A DNA stretch of 29,091 nt from contig DASWHF010000107.1 in assembly GCA_036393295.1 (NCBI GenBank), forward strand, positions 1-29,091. Reading direction: 5' to 3'. The DNA comes from DASWHF01 sp036393295 (lineage in GTDB: Bacteria > Pseudomonadota > Gammaproteobacteria > Acidiferrobacterales > UBA6901). Shown here in pieces: positions 21,759-29,026 of the stretch (within the stretch, counting starts at the first letter, position 1; every line of letters begins with the position of its first letter). A model generated the notes under the pieces. That model had not been told where the DNA came from and ran no database searches. It saw nothing but the letters and a program-made list of their open reading frames with translations. A program made the position numbers and the translations under genes.

Positions 21759-21777
21759 CAGCGCTCAGTTGGCGCTG
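21759..21777 (+). terminator. Weak hairpin after the ponA unit
   Basis: CAGCGC-TCAGTTG-GCGCTG forms a 6 bp stem 32 nt after the stop at 21727, followed by a pyrimidine-rich but not U-only tract. It may be a weak terminator. Confidence 0.3.
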
Positions 21778-21796
21778 ACCTTCCTTCGCTTCTTCC

Positions 21797-21825
21797 TTGC
21801 CAAATCGCCACTGGTAAACTACATT
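21797..21825 (+). promoter_or_regulatory. Candidate promoter of the lipoprotein gene
   Basis: TTGCCA (21797-21802), 17 bp spacer, TACATT (21820-21825): 5 of 6 and 4 of 6 consensus matches, at the edge of an AT-rich stretch. The leader would be about 190 nt. The remainder of the 293 bp gap to 22020 holds no gene. Confidence 0.35.
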
Positions 21826-22020
21826 CTGCTTTATCAGTACCTTACTAGGTAGAATTCACAAATAAGTTTAGATAAATAGCCGAGTTGGACGGTTTATCGT
21901 GGTCTAGTCTCAGAGAGTGAGCTCGAAAAGCGGCACACTGAGAACGAACACCCGGTCGGTGCCACACGCACAAAGCGCCCGGCCATAGTCAATCAAGAAT
22001 CAGCCGTAGGAGCGGAAACA

Positions 22021-22605
22021 ATGAACAAGAAGTCGTCGCGATGGATGGCGGGCGTGGCCCTGGCGGGTCTGCTCAACGGTTGCGGGAGCGAGAGCGGCGC
22101 GCCGTCAGGGTCGACGATCGAGGTGAAAGCTCAGACCAAGGAGTGGGAAGTCTCGGCCGATAGTTTTCCATCATACAATGATCAGCCGGTGGTGATAACC
22201 GTTCGAGGTCCCAACGGTAATACAATCAACGATGTTGACATCACCGTCTCGCTCGACCTTGCACCGGGTACCGTGCCGCTTGGCGACGAAGCTATGTTCT
22301 TGTTCGAGGACAACGATCGGGACGGCGTGCCGGACTGTCGATTTGACCCCGTCAGTCCTTGCCCATTGTTAATCGCATCGGCAACACCGCCACTTCTGAC
22401 AGTCGCAGATATGGCCATCGGGGCTCTTGCGTTTCCGTATCGCACAAAGGTCGATTCGTTCGGATCAAAGCAGTTCGTGCTACGTATGTCGTTCGGCGTG
22501 TACCTGTCGTATCGAGGCGATCTCAACGTCATCAGCGGATCGACGTTCGGCTCCGGCAATTTTGAGGTCTCTTGCGCCGACGGTCCGTCCACGACCTGCC
22601 CGTAA
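22021..22605 (+). CDS. Putative lipoprotein with a calcium-loop-like motif, atypical composition
   Basis: I do not recognise this 194-residue protein. The N-terminus MNKKSSRWMAGVALAGLLNG followed by Cys21 looks like a lipoprotein signal (L-N-G-C lipobox, a tolerated but not ideal form). Residues 55-85 (PVVITVRGPNGNTINDVDIT) look like an Ig-like beta domain of the invasin/Big type. Residues 97-105, DNDRDGVPD, match the D-x-D-x-D-G-x-x-D calcium loop of EF-hand or thrombospondin type 3 repeats. Four further Cys (106, 114, 185, 193) could form two disulfides. SD AGGAG lies 9 nt before the ATG. Base composition is visibly less GC-rich than the neighbours, and codons such as TTA, ACA, ATA and AAT are used freely, suggesting recent acquisition. 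It stands alone, between long gaps. Confidence 0.75.
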   Translation: MNKKSSRWMAGVALAGLLNGCGSESGAPSGSTIEVKAQTKEWEVSADSFPSYNDQPVVITVRGPNGNTINDVDITVSLDLAPGTVPLGDEAMFLFEDNDRDGVPDCRFDPVSPCPLLIASATPPLLTVADMAIGALAFPYRTKVDSFGSKQFVLRMSFGVYLSYRGDLNVISGSTFGSGNFEVSCADGPSTTCP

Positions 22606-22790
22606 CGGCCGCGCATGTCTCCGATGCGGCGATAAGCACGCGCCGTCCAGGATCATGGCCGCGGTGGGGTGATGGTCCTGGGCGACGCGTGGCCGGCGGG
22701 CTTCCGGGCACAATGCGCTGCTCCGTCAACTGTTCGGCGCGTAAGCGGGGATTGCCTTCGCGGAATTCGGAATATTACTGATCGCCCGGC

Positions 22791-24992
22791 ATGTCCGTCC
22801 ACCCACCCTCGCATGGACCCGGCTGGTTCTTGGCCCCGCGCACCGGGTTGATACTGACCGCTCTCATTTTCCTGCTGTACGCCTTCGGCAACTCCCTCCT
22901 CGATACCGTCGAGCTCAAGACCTACGACATGCGCCTCCGCGCGTTCGCGCCTGCGCCGGGCGAACTCGCAGTCGCGATCGTCGCCATCGACGAGCCGAGC
23001 CTCGCCGAGCTCGGGCGCTGGCCGTGGAGCCGGGCGACGCTGGCGCGGCTGGTTGACACGATCGACCGCGCCGGGGCACGGGCGATCGTGTTCGACGTGT
23101 TCCTGTCGGAACCGGAGAACGCCGCGCTGCTCGAACAGTTGCGCGCGCTCGAGGCCTTGCAGGGCTTCACGCCGGCGACCAGCCCCTACGGCCCGCTGCG
23201 GCGCGCGCTCGGCGCCGACGCGCGGCTGGCCGAGGCGATCCGGCGCAGCGGCAAGGTGGTGCTGCCGGTGGTGTTCCTGATGTCGGCCGCGGAGGCGCGG
23301 CACGAATCGGCGGAAACGGCCGCGCGCGCCTTCGATACGCTGCGCGACCAGGCGGTCCCGCTGGTCCGCAGCCGCGCGCCGGACGCGCCCGGCGCCGCGG
23401 ATCAGGGCGCAGCCGGCGTGGTCATCAATCTGCCGGAGCTGCACGCACGCGCCCGATCCGCCGGGCATATCAACAGCATCCCGGACGCCGACGGCAGCGT
23501 GCGCTGGGCGCCGCTGGTGCTGCGCTACCGCGGCGAATGGTTTCCGTCGGCCGACGTGCAGGCCGCGCGCCTGGTTCTCGGCGGCGGCCTGCTGGCGCTC
23601 GACGCCGGGCGCTTCGGCATCGAGCGGCTGCGGATCGGCGACCGCGAGTTCGCCACCGACGACGCCGGCCGCGCCCTGATCCGCTACCGTGGGGTGCCCG
23701 GCTCCTTCCCGACCCACTCGGCCGACGCGGCGCTGGCCGGCAAGCTGCCGCGCGAGGCGCTGGCCGGCAAGATCGTCCTGATCGGCGCCACCGCCCAGGG
23801 GCTGGGCGACATCCGCGTCTCCCCCTTCGCCGCCAACTTCCCGGGCGTCGAGATCCGCGCCAACACCATCCAGAACCTGCTCGATGACGACTTCATCGCC
23901 CGTCCGGGCTGGGCGCCGCTCTTCGAGCTCGGCCTGCTGCTGGTACTCGGCGTGGCCTTGAGCCTGTGGCTGCCGCGCCTGAGCGCGCCGCGCGGGGCGC
24001 TGGTCATCGGCCTGGCGCTGGCCGCCTATCTCGCGATCGCGCTGACGCTGTTCGCGCGCGCCCAGCTGTGGCTCAACCTGGTCTATCCCGCGCTGCTGCT
24101 CGCGCTGCTGTTCGTCGCCACCAACATTCACAAGTATCTCGCCGCCGAGGCCGGGCGCCGCCAGCTCAAGGGCGCCTTCCAGCACTACGTGCCGGCGGCG
24201 GTGGTCGAGGAGATCGTCCAGAACCGCGAGCGCCTGGCCTTGGGGGGAGACAAGCGCGAACTTACGGTGCTGTTCGCCGACATCCGCGGCTTCACCGGGC
24301 TCGCCGAGACCCTGGCGCCCGAGGAGCTGGTGGGCCTGCTCAACCGCTATCTCACGGTCATGACCGAGCAGGTGTTCCGGCACGACGGCCTGCTCGACAA
24401 ATACATGGGCGACGCGCTGATGGCGGTCTACGGCGCGCCGCTCAAGCACCCCGACCACGCGCGGCTCGCCTGCCGCACGGCGGTCGACATGATGCGTGCG
24501 CTCGTTGATCTCAAAACCGAATGGGCGGCGCGCGGCCTGCCGCCGCTCGACATGGGCATCGGCATCAACACCGGGCCGATGGTGGTCGGCAACATGGGCT
24601 CGCAGGAGCGCTTCGACTACACCGTGATCGGCGACGCCGTGAACCTGGCCTCGCGCATCGAGGCGCTCAACAAGACCTACGGCACGCATATTCTGGTGAG
24701 CGAGTTCACTTACGAGCAGGTGCGCGACGAGTTCCCGCGCTCGCGCGAGGTCGACGTCGCCGCGGTGCGCGGGCGGGCGGAGCCGGTGCGGCTCTACGAG
24801 CTGCTGCTGCCGGGCAGCTACCCCGATTTCGACTGGCTGCCGGAGTTCCAGCGCGGCTACGAGCTGTTCCGCGCCGATCTGCGGCCACAGGCGCGCGCCG
24901 CCTTCGAAAAGGTGTTCCAGGCGGTCGGCGATCCGGTCAGCCAGTACTACGTCAATCGCTGCCAGGCGCCGCGCCGGCGCCGCGGGGACTGA
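22791..24992 (+). CDS. CHASE2-domain adenylate cyclase (class III)
   Basis: A membrane receptor cyclase of 733 residues making cAMP from ATP. After one N-terminal membrane segment (about 18-36) comes a periplasmic CHASE2 sensor domain (about 40-360, including AIVAIDEPSLAELGRWPWSR and GKIVLIGATAQGLGDIRVSP). A cluster of three hydrophobic segments follows (about 370-445), then the cyclase domain. Metal-binding Asp497 is in FADIRGF and Asp541 in DKYMGDALMAVYG. Lys537 and Thr611 (DYTVIGDAVNLASR) are the pair expected for ATP rather than GTP, and Asn618/Arg622 are the transition-state residues. All catalytic residues are present, so it should be active. No SD is evident before the ATG at 22791. 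The signal sensed is unknown. cAMP controls type IV pili in some gammaproteobacteria, but no direct link to the pil genes is visible. Confidence 0.92.
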   Translation: MSVHPPSHGPGWFLAPRTGLILTALIFLLYAFGNSLLDTVELKTYDMRLRAFAPAPGELAVAIVAIDEPSLAELGRWPWSRATLARLVDTIDRAGARAIVFDVFLSEPENAALLEQLRALEALQGFTPATSPYGPLRRALGADARLAEAIRRSGKVVLPVVFLMSAAEARHESAETAARAFDTLRDQAVPLVRSRAPDAPGAADQGAAGVVINLPELHARARSAGHINSIPDADGSVRWAPLVLRYRGEWFPSADVQAARLVLGGGLLALDAGRFGIERLRIGDREFATDDAGRALIRYRGVPGSFPTHSADAALAGKLPREALAGKIVLIGATAQGLGDIRVSPFAANFPGVEIRANTIQNLLDDDFIARPGWAPLFELGLLLVLGVALSLWLPRLSAPRGALVIGLALAAYLAIALTLFARAQLWLNLVYPALLLALLFVATNIHKYLAAEAGRRQLKGAFQHYVPAAVVEEIVQNRERLALGGDKRELTVLFADIRGFTGLAETLAPEELVGLLNRYLTVMTEQVFRHDGLLDKYMGDALMAVYGAPLKHPDHARLACRTAVDMMRALVDLKTEWAARGLPPLDMGIGINTGPMVVGNMGSQERFDYTVIGDAVNLASRIEALNKTYGTHILVSEFTYEQVRDEFPRSREVDVAAVRGRAEPVRLYELLLPGSYPDFDWLPEFQRGYELFRADLRPQARAAFEKVFQAVGDPVSQYYVNRCQAPRRRRGD

Positions 24993-24993
24993 C

Positions 24994-25023
24994 TTGGCCG
25001 GCCCCGGCCGCATGGCCTAGACT
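24994..25023 (+). promoter_or_regulatory. Possible promoter of the exported protein gene
   Basis: TTGGCC, 18 bp spacer, TAGACT, each 4 of 6 to consensus, directly after the cyclase stop; the leader would be about 73 nt. A GGCCGGCCCCGGCC dyad lies in the spacer. Weak evidence. Confidence 0.25.
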
Positions 25024-25101
25024 GAAACCGACGGCCGCGGCGATGTTCAGCCGCTTTGTCCGGCACCACCCCGAGCCACACACCACGACAAGGAGACGAT
25101 C

Positions 25102-25599
25102 ATGAAGACACTGGCCTTGAGAGCCGCCATCGGCCTGCTGTGCAGCCTGCCGGCGCTGGCGCTGGCCGCCGGCACCTTGGCCCTGCCGAAGACCGCGCCC
25201 TACCACAAGGACCTCGACGTGCGCGAGAACATCAAGACCGAGTGCAAGCTCGACCAGAACCTCATGCAGTTCGTCGAGACCTACGCCAAACAGAATTTCG
25301 ACAAGATCGTCATGGTCGACAAGGTCGGTCCGAAGACCAAGGGCCAGGCCCTGGCCGTGACCATCATGCACGTCGAAGCGGTCGGCGGTGGCCCGTGGAG
25401 CGGCAAGAAATCCGTGACCGTCGAGGGCACGCTCTACAACAACGGCAAGGCAGTGGGTAACTTCCGCGGCATGCGCCAGACCAAGGGCGGCTACAAGACC
25501 TGCGCCAATCTCAACCACATCGCCAAGTCGCTCGGCAAGGACATCGGCGGCTGGCTCAAGAATCCGGTCAAGGATGCGCGGCTCGGCGACCTCAAATGA
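25102..25599 (+). CDS. Small exported protein of unknown function
   Basis: The 165-residue protein has a clear Sec signal peptide (MKTLALRAAIGLLCSLPALA, then LAA with cleavage near residue 22-23). The mature part of about 142 residues has two Cys (ENIKTECKLDQ and YKTCANLN) that could pair. The segment VGNFRGMRQTKGGYKTCANL, then IAKSLGKDIGGWLKNP, resembles small periplasmic proteins I recall from other proteobacteria, with a strand, a glycine-rich loop and a C-terminal amphipathic helix; no function is known to me. There is a near-perfect SD, AAGGAG, 7 nt before the ATG. It is 109 bp downstream of the cyclase and may be monocistronic. Confidence 0.85.
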   Translation: MKTLALRAAIGLLCSLPALALAAGTLALPKTAPYHKDLDVRENIKTECKLDQNLMQFVETYAKQNFDKIVMVDKVGPKTKGQALAVTIMHVEAVGGGPWSGKKSVTVEGTLYNNGKAVGNFRGMRQTKGGYKTCANLNHIAKSLGKDIGGWLKNPVKDARLGDLK

Positions 25600-25674
25600 T
25601 GTAGGCGGGGCTTCCAGCCCCGCAACGGCGTTCCGTCGCAGCCGCGACCGGCGGGGCAAGATGCCCCGCCTACA
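25600..25674. repeat. Composite inverted repeat (REP/BIME-like), copy 2
   Basis: It starts at the stop codon of the exported protein gene. TGTAGGCGGGGCTTCCAGCC opens it and TGCCCCGCCTACA closes it, with two internal hairpins (GCGGGGCT-TCC-AGCCCCGC and GGCGGGGCA-AGA-TGCCCCGCC). It matches the reverse complement of copy 1 (3553-3620), with a diverged and slightly longer centre. Confidence 0.85.
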
Positions 25675-25702
25675 GCTTCTTTGAGGTTCTGGGCGTTCAT
25701 GG

Positions 25703-25740
25703 AGGTTGCCGCGGGCGCTGCGCGCCCTCGCAATGACCGC
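25703..25740. repeat. Possible fragment of a dispersed CGCAATGAC repeat
   Basis: GAGGTTGCCGCGGGCG and CTCGCAATGACCGCC flank a hairpin GGGCGC-TGC-GCGCCC (25713-25727). I recall GAGATTGCC...CTCGCAATGACG elements as common intergenic repeats in bacteria. Only one copy is in the window, so this rests on recognition alone. Confidence 0.35.
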
Positions 25741-25783
25741 CAGCGGCGAGTGCCGCCGTCTACCTTTTGGGAGGATCCGTCGT

Positions 25784-25789
25784 TAGAAT
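25784..25789 (+). promoter_or_regulatory. Possible argS -10 element
   Basis: TAGAAT (5 of 6 to consensus) lies 42 bp before the argS start; no matching -35 hexamer was found at the expected distance. Confidence 0.25.
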
Positions 25790-25831
25790 AACCCGCGTCC
25801 GCGATCCATCCTTGAGTCGCCAGGGTTTCCA

Positions 25832-27592
25832 TTGAAAGCGCATATCACCGGCCTGCTCCAAGCGGCCATCGCCGGCCTGCAGGCCGAGGGCGGGTTGCCG
25901 TCCGACCTCGCGGTCATGATCGAGGTCGAGCGCACGCGTGCCCGGGAGCACGGCGATTTCGCCAGCAACATGGCGCTGGCGCTGGCCAAGGCGGCGCGCG
26001 CCAAGCCGCGCGAGCTGGCACAGAAGATCGTCGGCGCGCTGCCGGCGAGCCCGGCGATCGCCCGGGTCGAGATCGCGGGCCCCGGCTTCATCAATTTCTT
26101 TCTGACGCGCGGCGCCTACCAGGACGTGGTGCGCCAGGTGCATGCGGCCGGCGTGGCCTACGGCCTCAGCCAGGTCGGCCGGGGCAGGCGCGTGCAGGTG
26201 GAATTCGTCTCCGCCAATCCGACCGGGCCGCTGCATGTCGGCCATGGGCGCGGCGCCGCCTACGGCGCCTGTGTCGCCGACCTGCTGGCGGCCGCCGGCT
26301 TCAAGGTGCACCGTGAGTACTACATCAACGACGCCGGCCGGCAGATGGACATCCTCGCCACCAGTGTGTGGCTGCGCTACCTGGAGCTGGCCGGGGAGAA
26401 GTTCACCTTCCCGTCGAACGGCTACAAGGGCGACTACGTCTACGACATCGGCGCCACCCTGCACCGCGAGAACGCCGACAAGTACCGCCATCCGGCCGCC
26501 ACGGTGTTCGCGGGCGTGCCGGCCGACGAGCCGGCCGGCGGCGACAAGGAAAAGCATATCGACGGCCTGATCGAGCGCGCCAAGCAGCTGCTCGGGCCGG
26601 AGGGCTACCGCAAGGTGTTCGACCTCGGCCTCAACGTAATCCTCGACGACATCCGCCAGGACCTCGGCGAGTTCGGCGTCACCTACGACGAGTGGTATTC
26701 GGAGCGCGCGCTGGTCGAGCGCGGCGCCGCCGACACCGCGATCGCGCGCCTGAAGAAGAGCGGCCACGCCTACGAGAAGGACGGCGCGCTGTGGTTCCGC
26801 TCCACCGACTACGGCGACGAGAAGGACCGGGTGCTGGTGCGCGACAACGGCCAGAAGACCTATTTCGCGCACGACATCGCCTACCACATGGACAAGCTGG
26901 AGCGCGGCTTTACGCGCGTCATCGACATCTGGGGCGCCGACCACCACGGCTACGTACCGCGGGTGAAGGCGGCGCTGGCGGCGCTTAGGCTGGACCCCTC
27001 GAAGCTCGACGTGCTGCTGGTGCAGTTCGCGATCCTCTACCGCGGCGGGCAGAAGGCCCAGATGTCGACCCGCTCCGGCGAGTTCGTGACGCTGCGCGAG
27101 CTGCGCGGCGAGGTGGGCAACGACGCCGCGCGCTTCTTCTACGTGCTGCGCAAGTGCGAACAGCACATGGACTTCGACCTCGACCTCGCCAAGTCGCAGA
27201 GCAACGACAACCCGGTGTATTACCTGCAGTACGCGCACGCGCGCATTTGCTCGGTGCTGCGCCAGGCGGCCGAGCGCGGCATGGCGCATGACCGCGCGCG
27301 CGGACTCGACGCCCTCGACCGGCTCGGCGAGGACCACGAGCAGGCGCTGATGGCGACCCTGTCGCGCTATCCGGAGGTGATCGAGATCGCGGCCCTGGCG
27401 CACGAGCCGCACCAAGTGGCCTATTACCTGCGCGAGCTGGCGACCGATTTCCACACCTATTACAACGCCCACCCGTTCCTGGTGGACGACCCGTCCTTGC
27501 GCGACGCCCGGCTGGCGCTGATCGACGCGGTGCGCCAGGTGCTGGCCAACGGCTTGACGCTGCTGGGCGTGAGCGCGCCTGAGGTCATGTAG
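25832..27592 (+). CDS. argS: Arginyl-tRNA synthetase
   Basis: ArgS charges tRNA-Arg with arginine. The 586-residue class I synthetase has the N-terminal tRNA D-loop-recognition domain, then the HIGH-type signature HVGH at residues 135-138 within SANPTGPLHVGHGRGAAYG. The KMSKS equivalent is MSTR at 411-414 in GGQKAQMSTRSGEFVTLREL, as is normal for ArgRS, and the DALR anticodon-binding domain (YLQYAHARICSVLRQA) ends the protein. The start is TTG at 25832 with AGGG 6 nt upstream; the protein begins MKAHITGLLQAAIAGL, as family members do. The next gene follows after 5 nt, as the argS-SPOR pair does in Pseudomonas (from memory). Confidence 0.97.
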   Translation: MKAHITGLLQAAIAGLQAEGGLPSDLAVMIEVERTRAREHGDFASNMALALAKAARAKPRELAQKIVGALPASPAIARVEIAGPGFINFFLTRGAYQDVVRQVHAAGVAYGLSQVGRGRRVQVEFVSANPTGPLHVGHGRGAAYGACVADLLAAAGFKVHREYYINDAGRQMDILATSVWLRYLELAGEKFTFPSNGYKGDYVYDIGATLHRENADKYRHPAATVFAGVPADEPAGGDKEKHIDGLIERAKQLLGPEGYRKVFDLGLNVILDDIRQDLGEFGVTYDEWYSERALVERGAADTAIARLKKSGHAYEKDGALWFRSTDYGDEKDRVLVRDNGQKTYFAHDIAYHMDKLERGFTRVIDIWGADHHGYVPRVKAALAALRLDPSKLDVLLVQFAILYRGGQKAQMSTRSGEFVTLRELRGEVGNDAARFFYVLRKCEQHMDFDLDLAKSQSNDNPVYYLQYAHARICSVLRQAAERGMAHDRARGLDALDRLGEDHEQALMATLSRYPEVIEIAALAHEPHQVAYYLRELATDFHTYYNAHPFLVDDPSLRDARLALIDAVRQVLANGLTLLGVSAPEVM

Positions 27593-27597
27593 CGATC

Positions 27598-28179
27598 ATG
27601 GCCACCCGTCGCCGCAACACCGGCTCCGCGCGCCGCCGCAAGCCGCCCGGCTGGGCGCTGGTGCTGGCCGGACTCGCGCTCGGCGCCGTGCTCATGGTCG
27701 GCACGCAGTATCTGCTCGCCAAGGTGCACAGGCCGTTCCCGGGCCTCGCCAACCTGTTCACCGAGCGCGCGCCGGTCGAGGAAAGGAAGAAACCCGGGCC
27801 CGCACCGGCCCAGCCGGTCAAGCCGAAGTTCGACTTCTATACCGTGCTGCCGGAGATCGAGACCGTGCTGCCGGAACGCGGCGTGCGCCCCGAGCGGCGG
27901 CCGCCGCCGTCCGCGACTACGAAACCCGAGACCGATGTGCGCTACATGCTGCAGGCGGCGTCCTTCGCCCAGCACCAGGACGCCGACCGGCTCCGGGCCA
28001 AGCTCGCCCTGAACGGCCTCGAGGCGAACATCGAGAAGGTGACCATCGAAGGCAAGGGCGACTTTTACCGCGTGCGCCTCGGCCCGTACGCGCGCCTCGA
28101 GGACCTGGATGCCGCCAACCAGCGGCTCGCCGCCCAGGGCATCCAGGCCCTGCGCCTCAAGGTGAAGGCGGCGCCTTAA
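27598..28179 (+). CDS. SPOR-domain membrane protein (FtsN-like)
   Basis: The 193-residue bitopic protein has a basic cytoplasmic N-terminus (MATRRRNTGSARRRKPPG), one membrane segment at about residues 18-42 (WALVLAGLALGAVLMVGTQY), a Pro-rich periplasmic linker, and a C-terminal SPOR domain at about residues 116-191 (YMLQAASFAQHQDADRLRAK, then FYRVRLGPYARLEDLDAANQ). SPOR domains bind denuded septal peptidoglycan, so a role at the division site is likely. It lies 5 nt after argS. Its stop overlaps the stop of the convergent cupin gene by 4 nt (TTAA). It is shorter than E. coli FtsN and lacks a recognisable essential-peptide match, so I do not name it ftsN. Confidence 0.9.
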   Translation: MATRRRNTGSARRRKPPGWALVLAGLALGAVLMVGTQYLLAKVHRPFPGLANLFTERAPVEERKKPGPAPAQPVKPKFDFYTVLPEIETVLPERGVRPERRPPPSATTKPETDVRYMLQAASFAQHQDADRLRAKLALNGLEANIEKVTIEGKGDFYRVRLGPYARLEDLDAANQRLAAQGIQALRLKVKAAP

Positions 28180-28463
28180 CCGAACTTGTAGTGCTTGCGC
28201 ACCGCCCGGCGGATCTCCCAGGTGCAGGACAGGCCGGCCGGGAAGGTCACCAGGTCGCCGGCGCCCATAACCACCGGCGCGCCGCCGGCCGGGGTGACGA
28301 CCACCTCGCCTTCGAGGAAGTAACAGGTCTCGGCGGCGTCGTAAGTCCAGGGAAAGGTCGATGCCTCCTTCGTCCAGATCGGCCAGCTTTCGACGTCAAG
28401 CGCCGCGATGCGCGCCTTCGGCGCCTGGCGTTCGATGCGGATATCGCTCAGAACTTCGCTCAT
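28176..28463 (-). CDS. Small cupin (DUF861 / cupin_3 type)
   Basis: The 95-residue single-domain cupin has TFPWTYDAAETCYFLEGEVV (motif 1 region) and MGAGDLVTFPAGLSCTWEI (motif 2), the pattern of the cupin_3/DUF861 family related to ureidoglycine aminohydrolase and EutQ. The metal-binding His set of classical cupins is mostly replaced, as is common here, so catalysis cannot be inferred. The ATG at 28463 has GAGGAG 6 nt upstream; the frame is open to 28622, but that extension has no SD and crosses the speD promoter region. The stop TAA overlaps the SPOR gene stop on the other strand. Function unknown. Confidence 0.88.
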   Translation of the reverse strand: MSEVLSDIRIERQAPKARIAALDVESWPIWTKEASTFPWTYDAAETCYFLEGEVVVTPAGGAPVVMGAGDLVTFPAGLSCTWEIRRAVRKHYKFG

Positions 28464-28539
28464 GGTTTTCTCCTCGCGTCGTCGCTCGCGCGATTGTGCC
28501 GCGACGGCGCGCGTCAAGCAAAAAATTTCGCCGCGGGCA

Positions 28540-28568
28540 TTGCATTGCCTGTCGTTCCTTCCTATCAT
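28540..28568 (+). promoter_or_regulatory. Candidate speD promoter
   Basis: TTGCAT (28540-28545), 17 bp spacer, TATCAT (28563-28568; 5 of 6). Transcription would begin near 28575, leaving a leader of roughly 130 nt before the speD start, containing hairpins such as CATCCC-GAC-GGGATG. Confidence 0.45.
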
Positions 28569-28707
28569 GCGCGCCGTTTTCCACGGCACCGAAGGCGGTC
28601 CACCCATCCCGACGGGATGCACGGCCGGCGGGGGTGCACGGGAGCTACTTCAACGGGACGGCGGCGGGCGAAGGCCCACGCGTTCCACCGACTTGGGGGG
28701 CTTGCCC

Positions 28708-29007
28708 TTGCGCTCATTGGGACACCAGATCGTCGCCGAGTTCTACGCCTGCGACCCGGCGCTGCTGGCGGACGTCGGCTTCATCACCGCGGCGATGCTC
28801 GAGGCCGCGCGCCGCACCGGTGCGACCATCGTCACCCAGACCTTTCACCATTTCTCCCCGCACGGCGTGTCGGGCGCGGTGATCATCGCCGAGAGCCACC
28901 TGGCGATCCACACCTGGCCCGAGTACGGCTACGCGGCGGTCGACCTGTTCACCTGCGGCGACACGGTGTCGTCGGAGGCCGGCTTCAATTACTGGTCCGG
29001 CCACTAA
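28708..29007 (+). CDS. speD: S-adenosylmethionine decarboxylase proenzyme
   Basis: SpeD makes decarboxylated AdoMet, the aminopropyl donor for spermidine. The 99-residue proenzyme has the class 1b pattern: FHHFSPHGVSG, then AESHLAIHTWPEYGYAAVDL and FTCGD. Self-cleavage at Glu62-Ser63 would create the pyruvoyl group; Ser55, His68 and Cys83 are the expected active-site residues, and with TTG 28708 as codon 1 the numbers coincide with those I recall for the Thermotoga enzyme. That alignment, and a GGGGGG purine run 7 nt upstream, support the TTG start; the frame is open further upstream without family similarity. The C-terminus ends 14 residues after TCGD, shorter than the usual 115-135 total. 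Catalytic parts are intact. Confidence 0.88.
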   Translation: MRSLGHQIVAEFYACDPALLADVGFITAAMLEAARRTGATIVTQTFHHFSPHGVSGAVIIAESHLAIHTWPEYGYAAVDLFTCGDTVSSEAGFNYWSGH

Positions 29008-29026
29008 ATAGTGCGTACGGTGTTCT

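Noticed and set aside
22669..22851. Short open frames between the lipoprotein and cyclase genes
   Set aside because: They lack ribosome sites, overlap the cyclase start in another frame and show no recognisable features.
28464..28622. Longer cupin start at 28622
   Set aside because: No SD, no family similarity, and it would cross the speD promoter; GAGGAG supports 28463.
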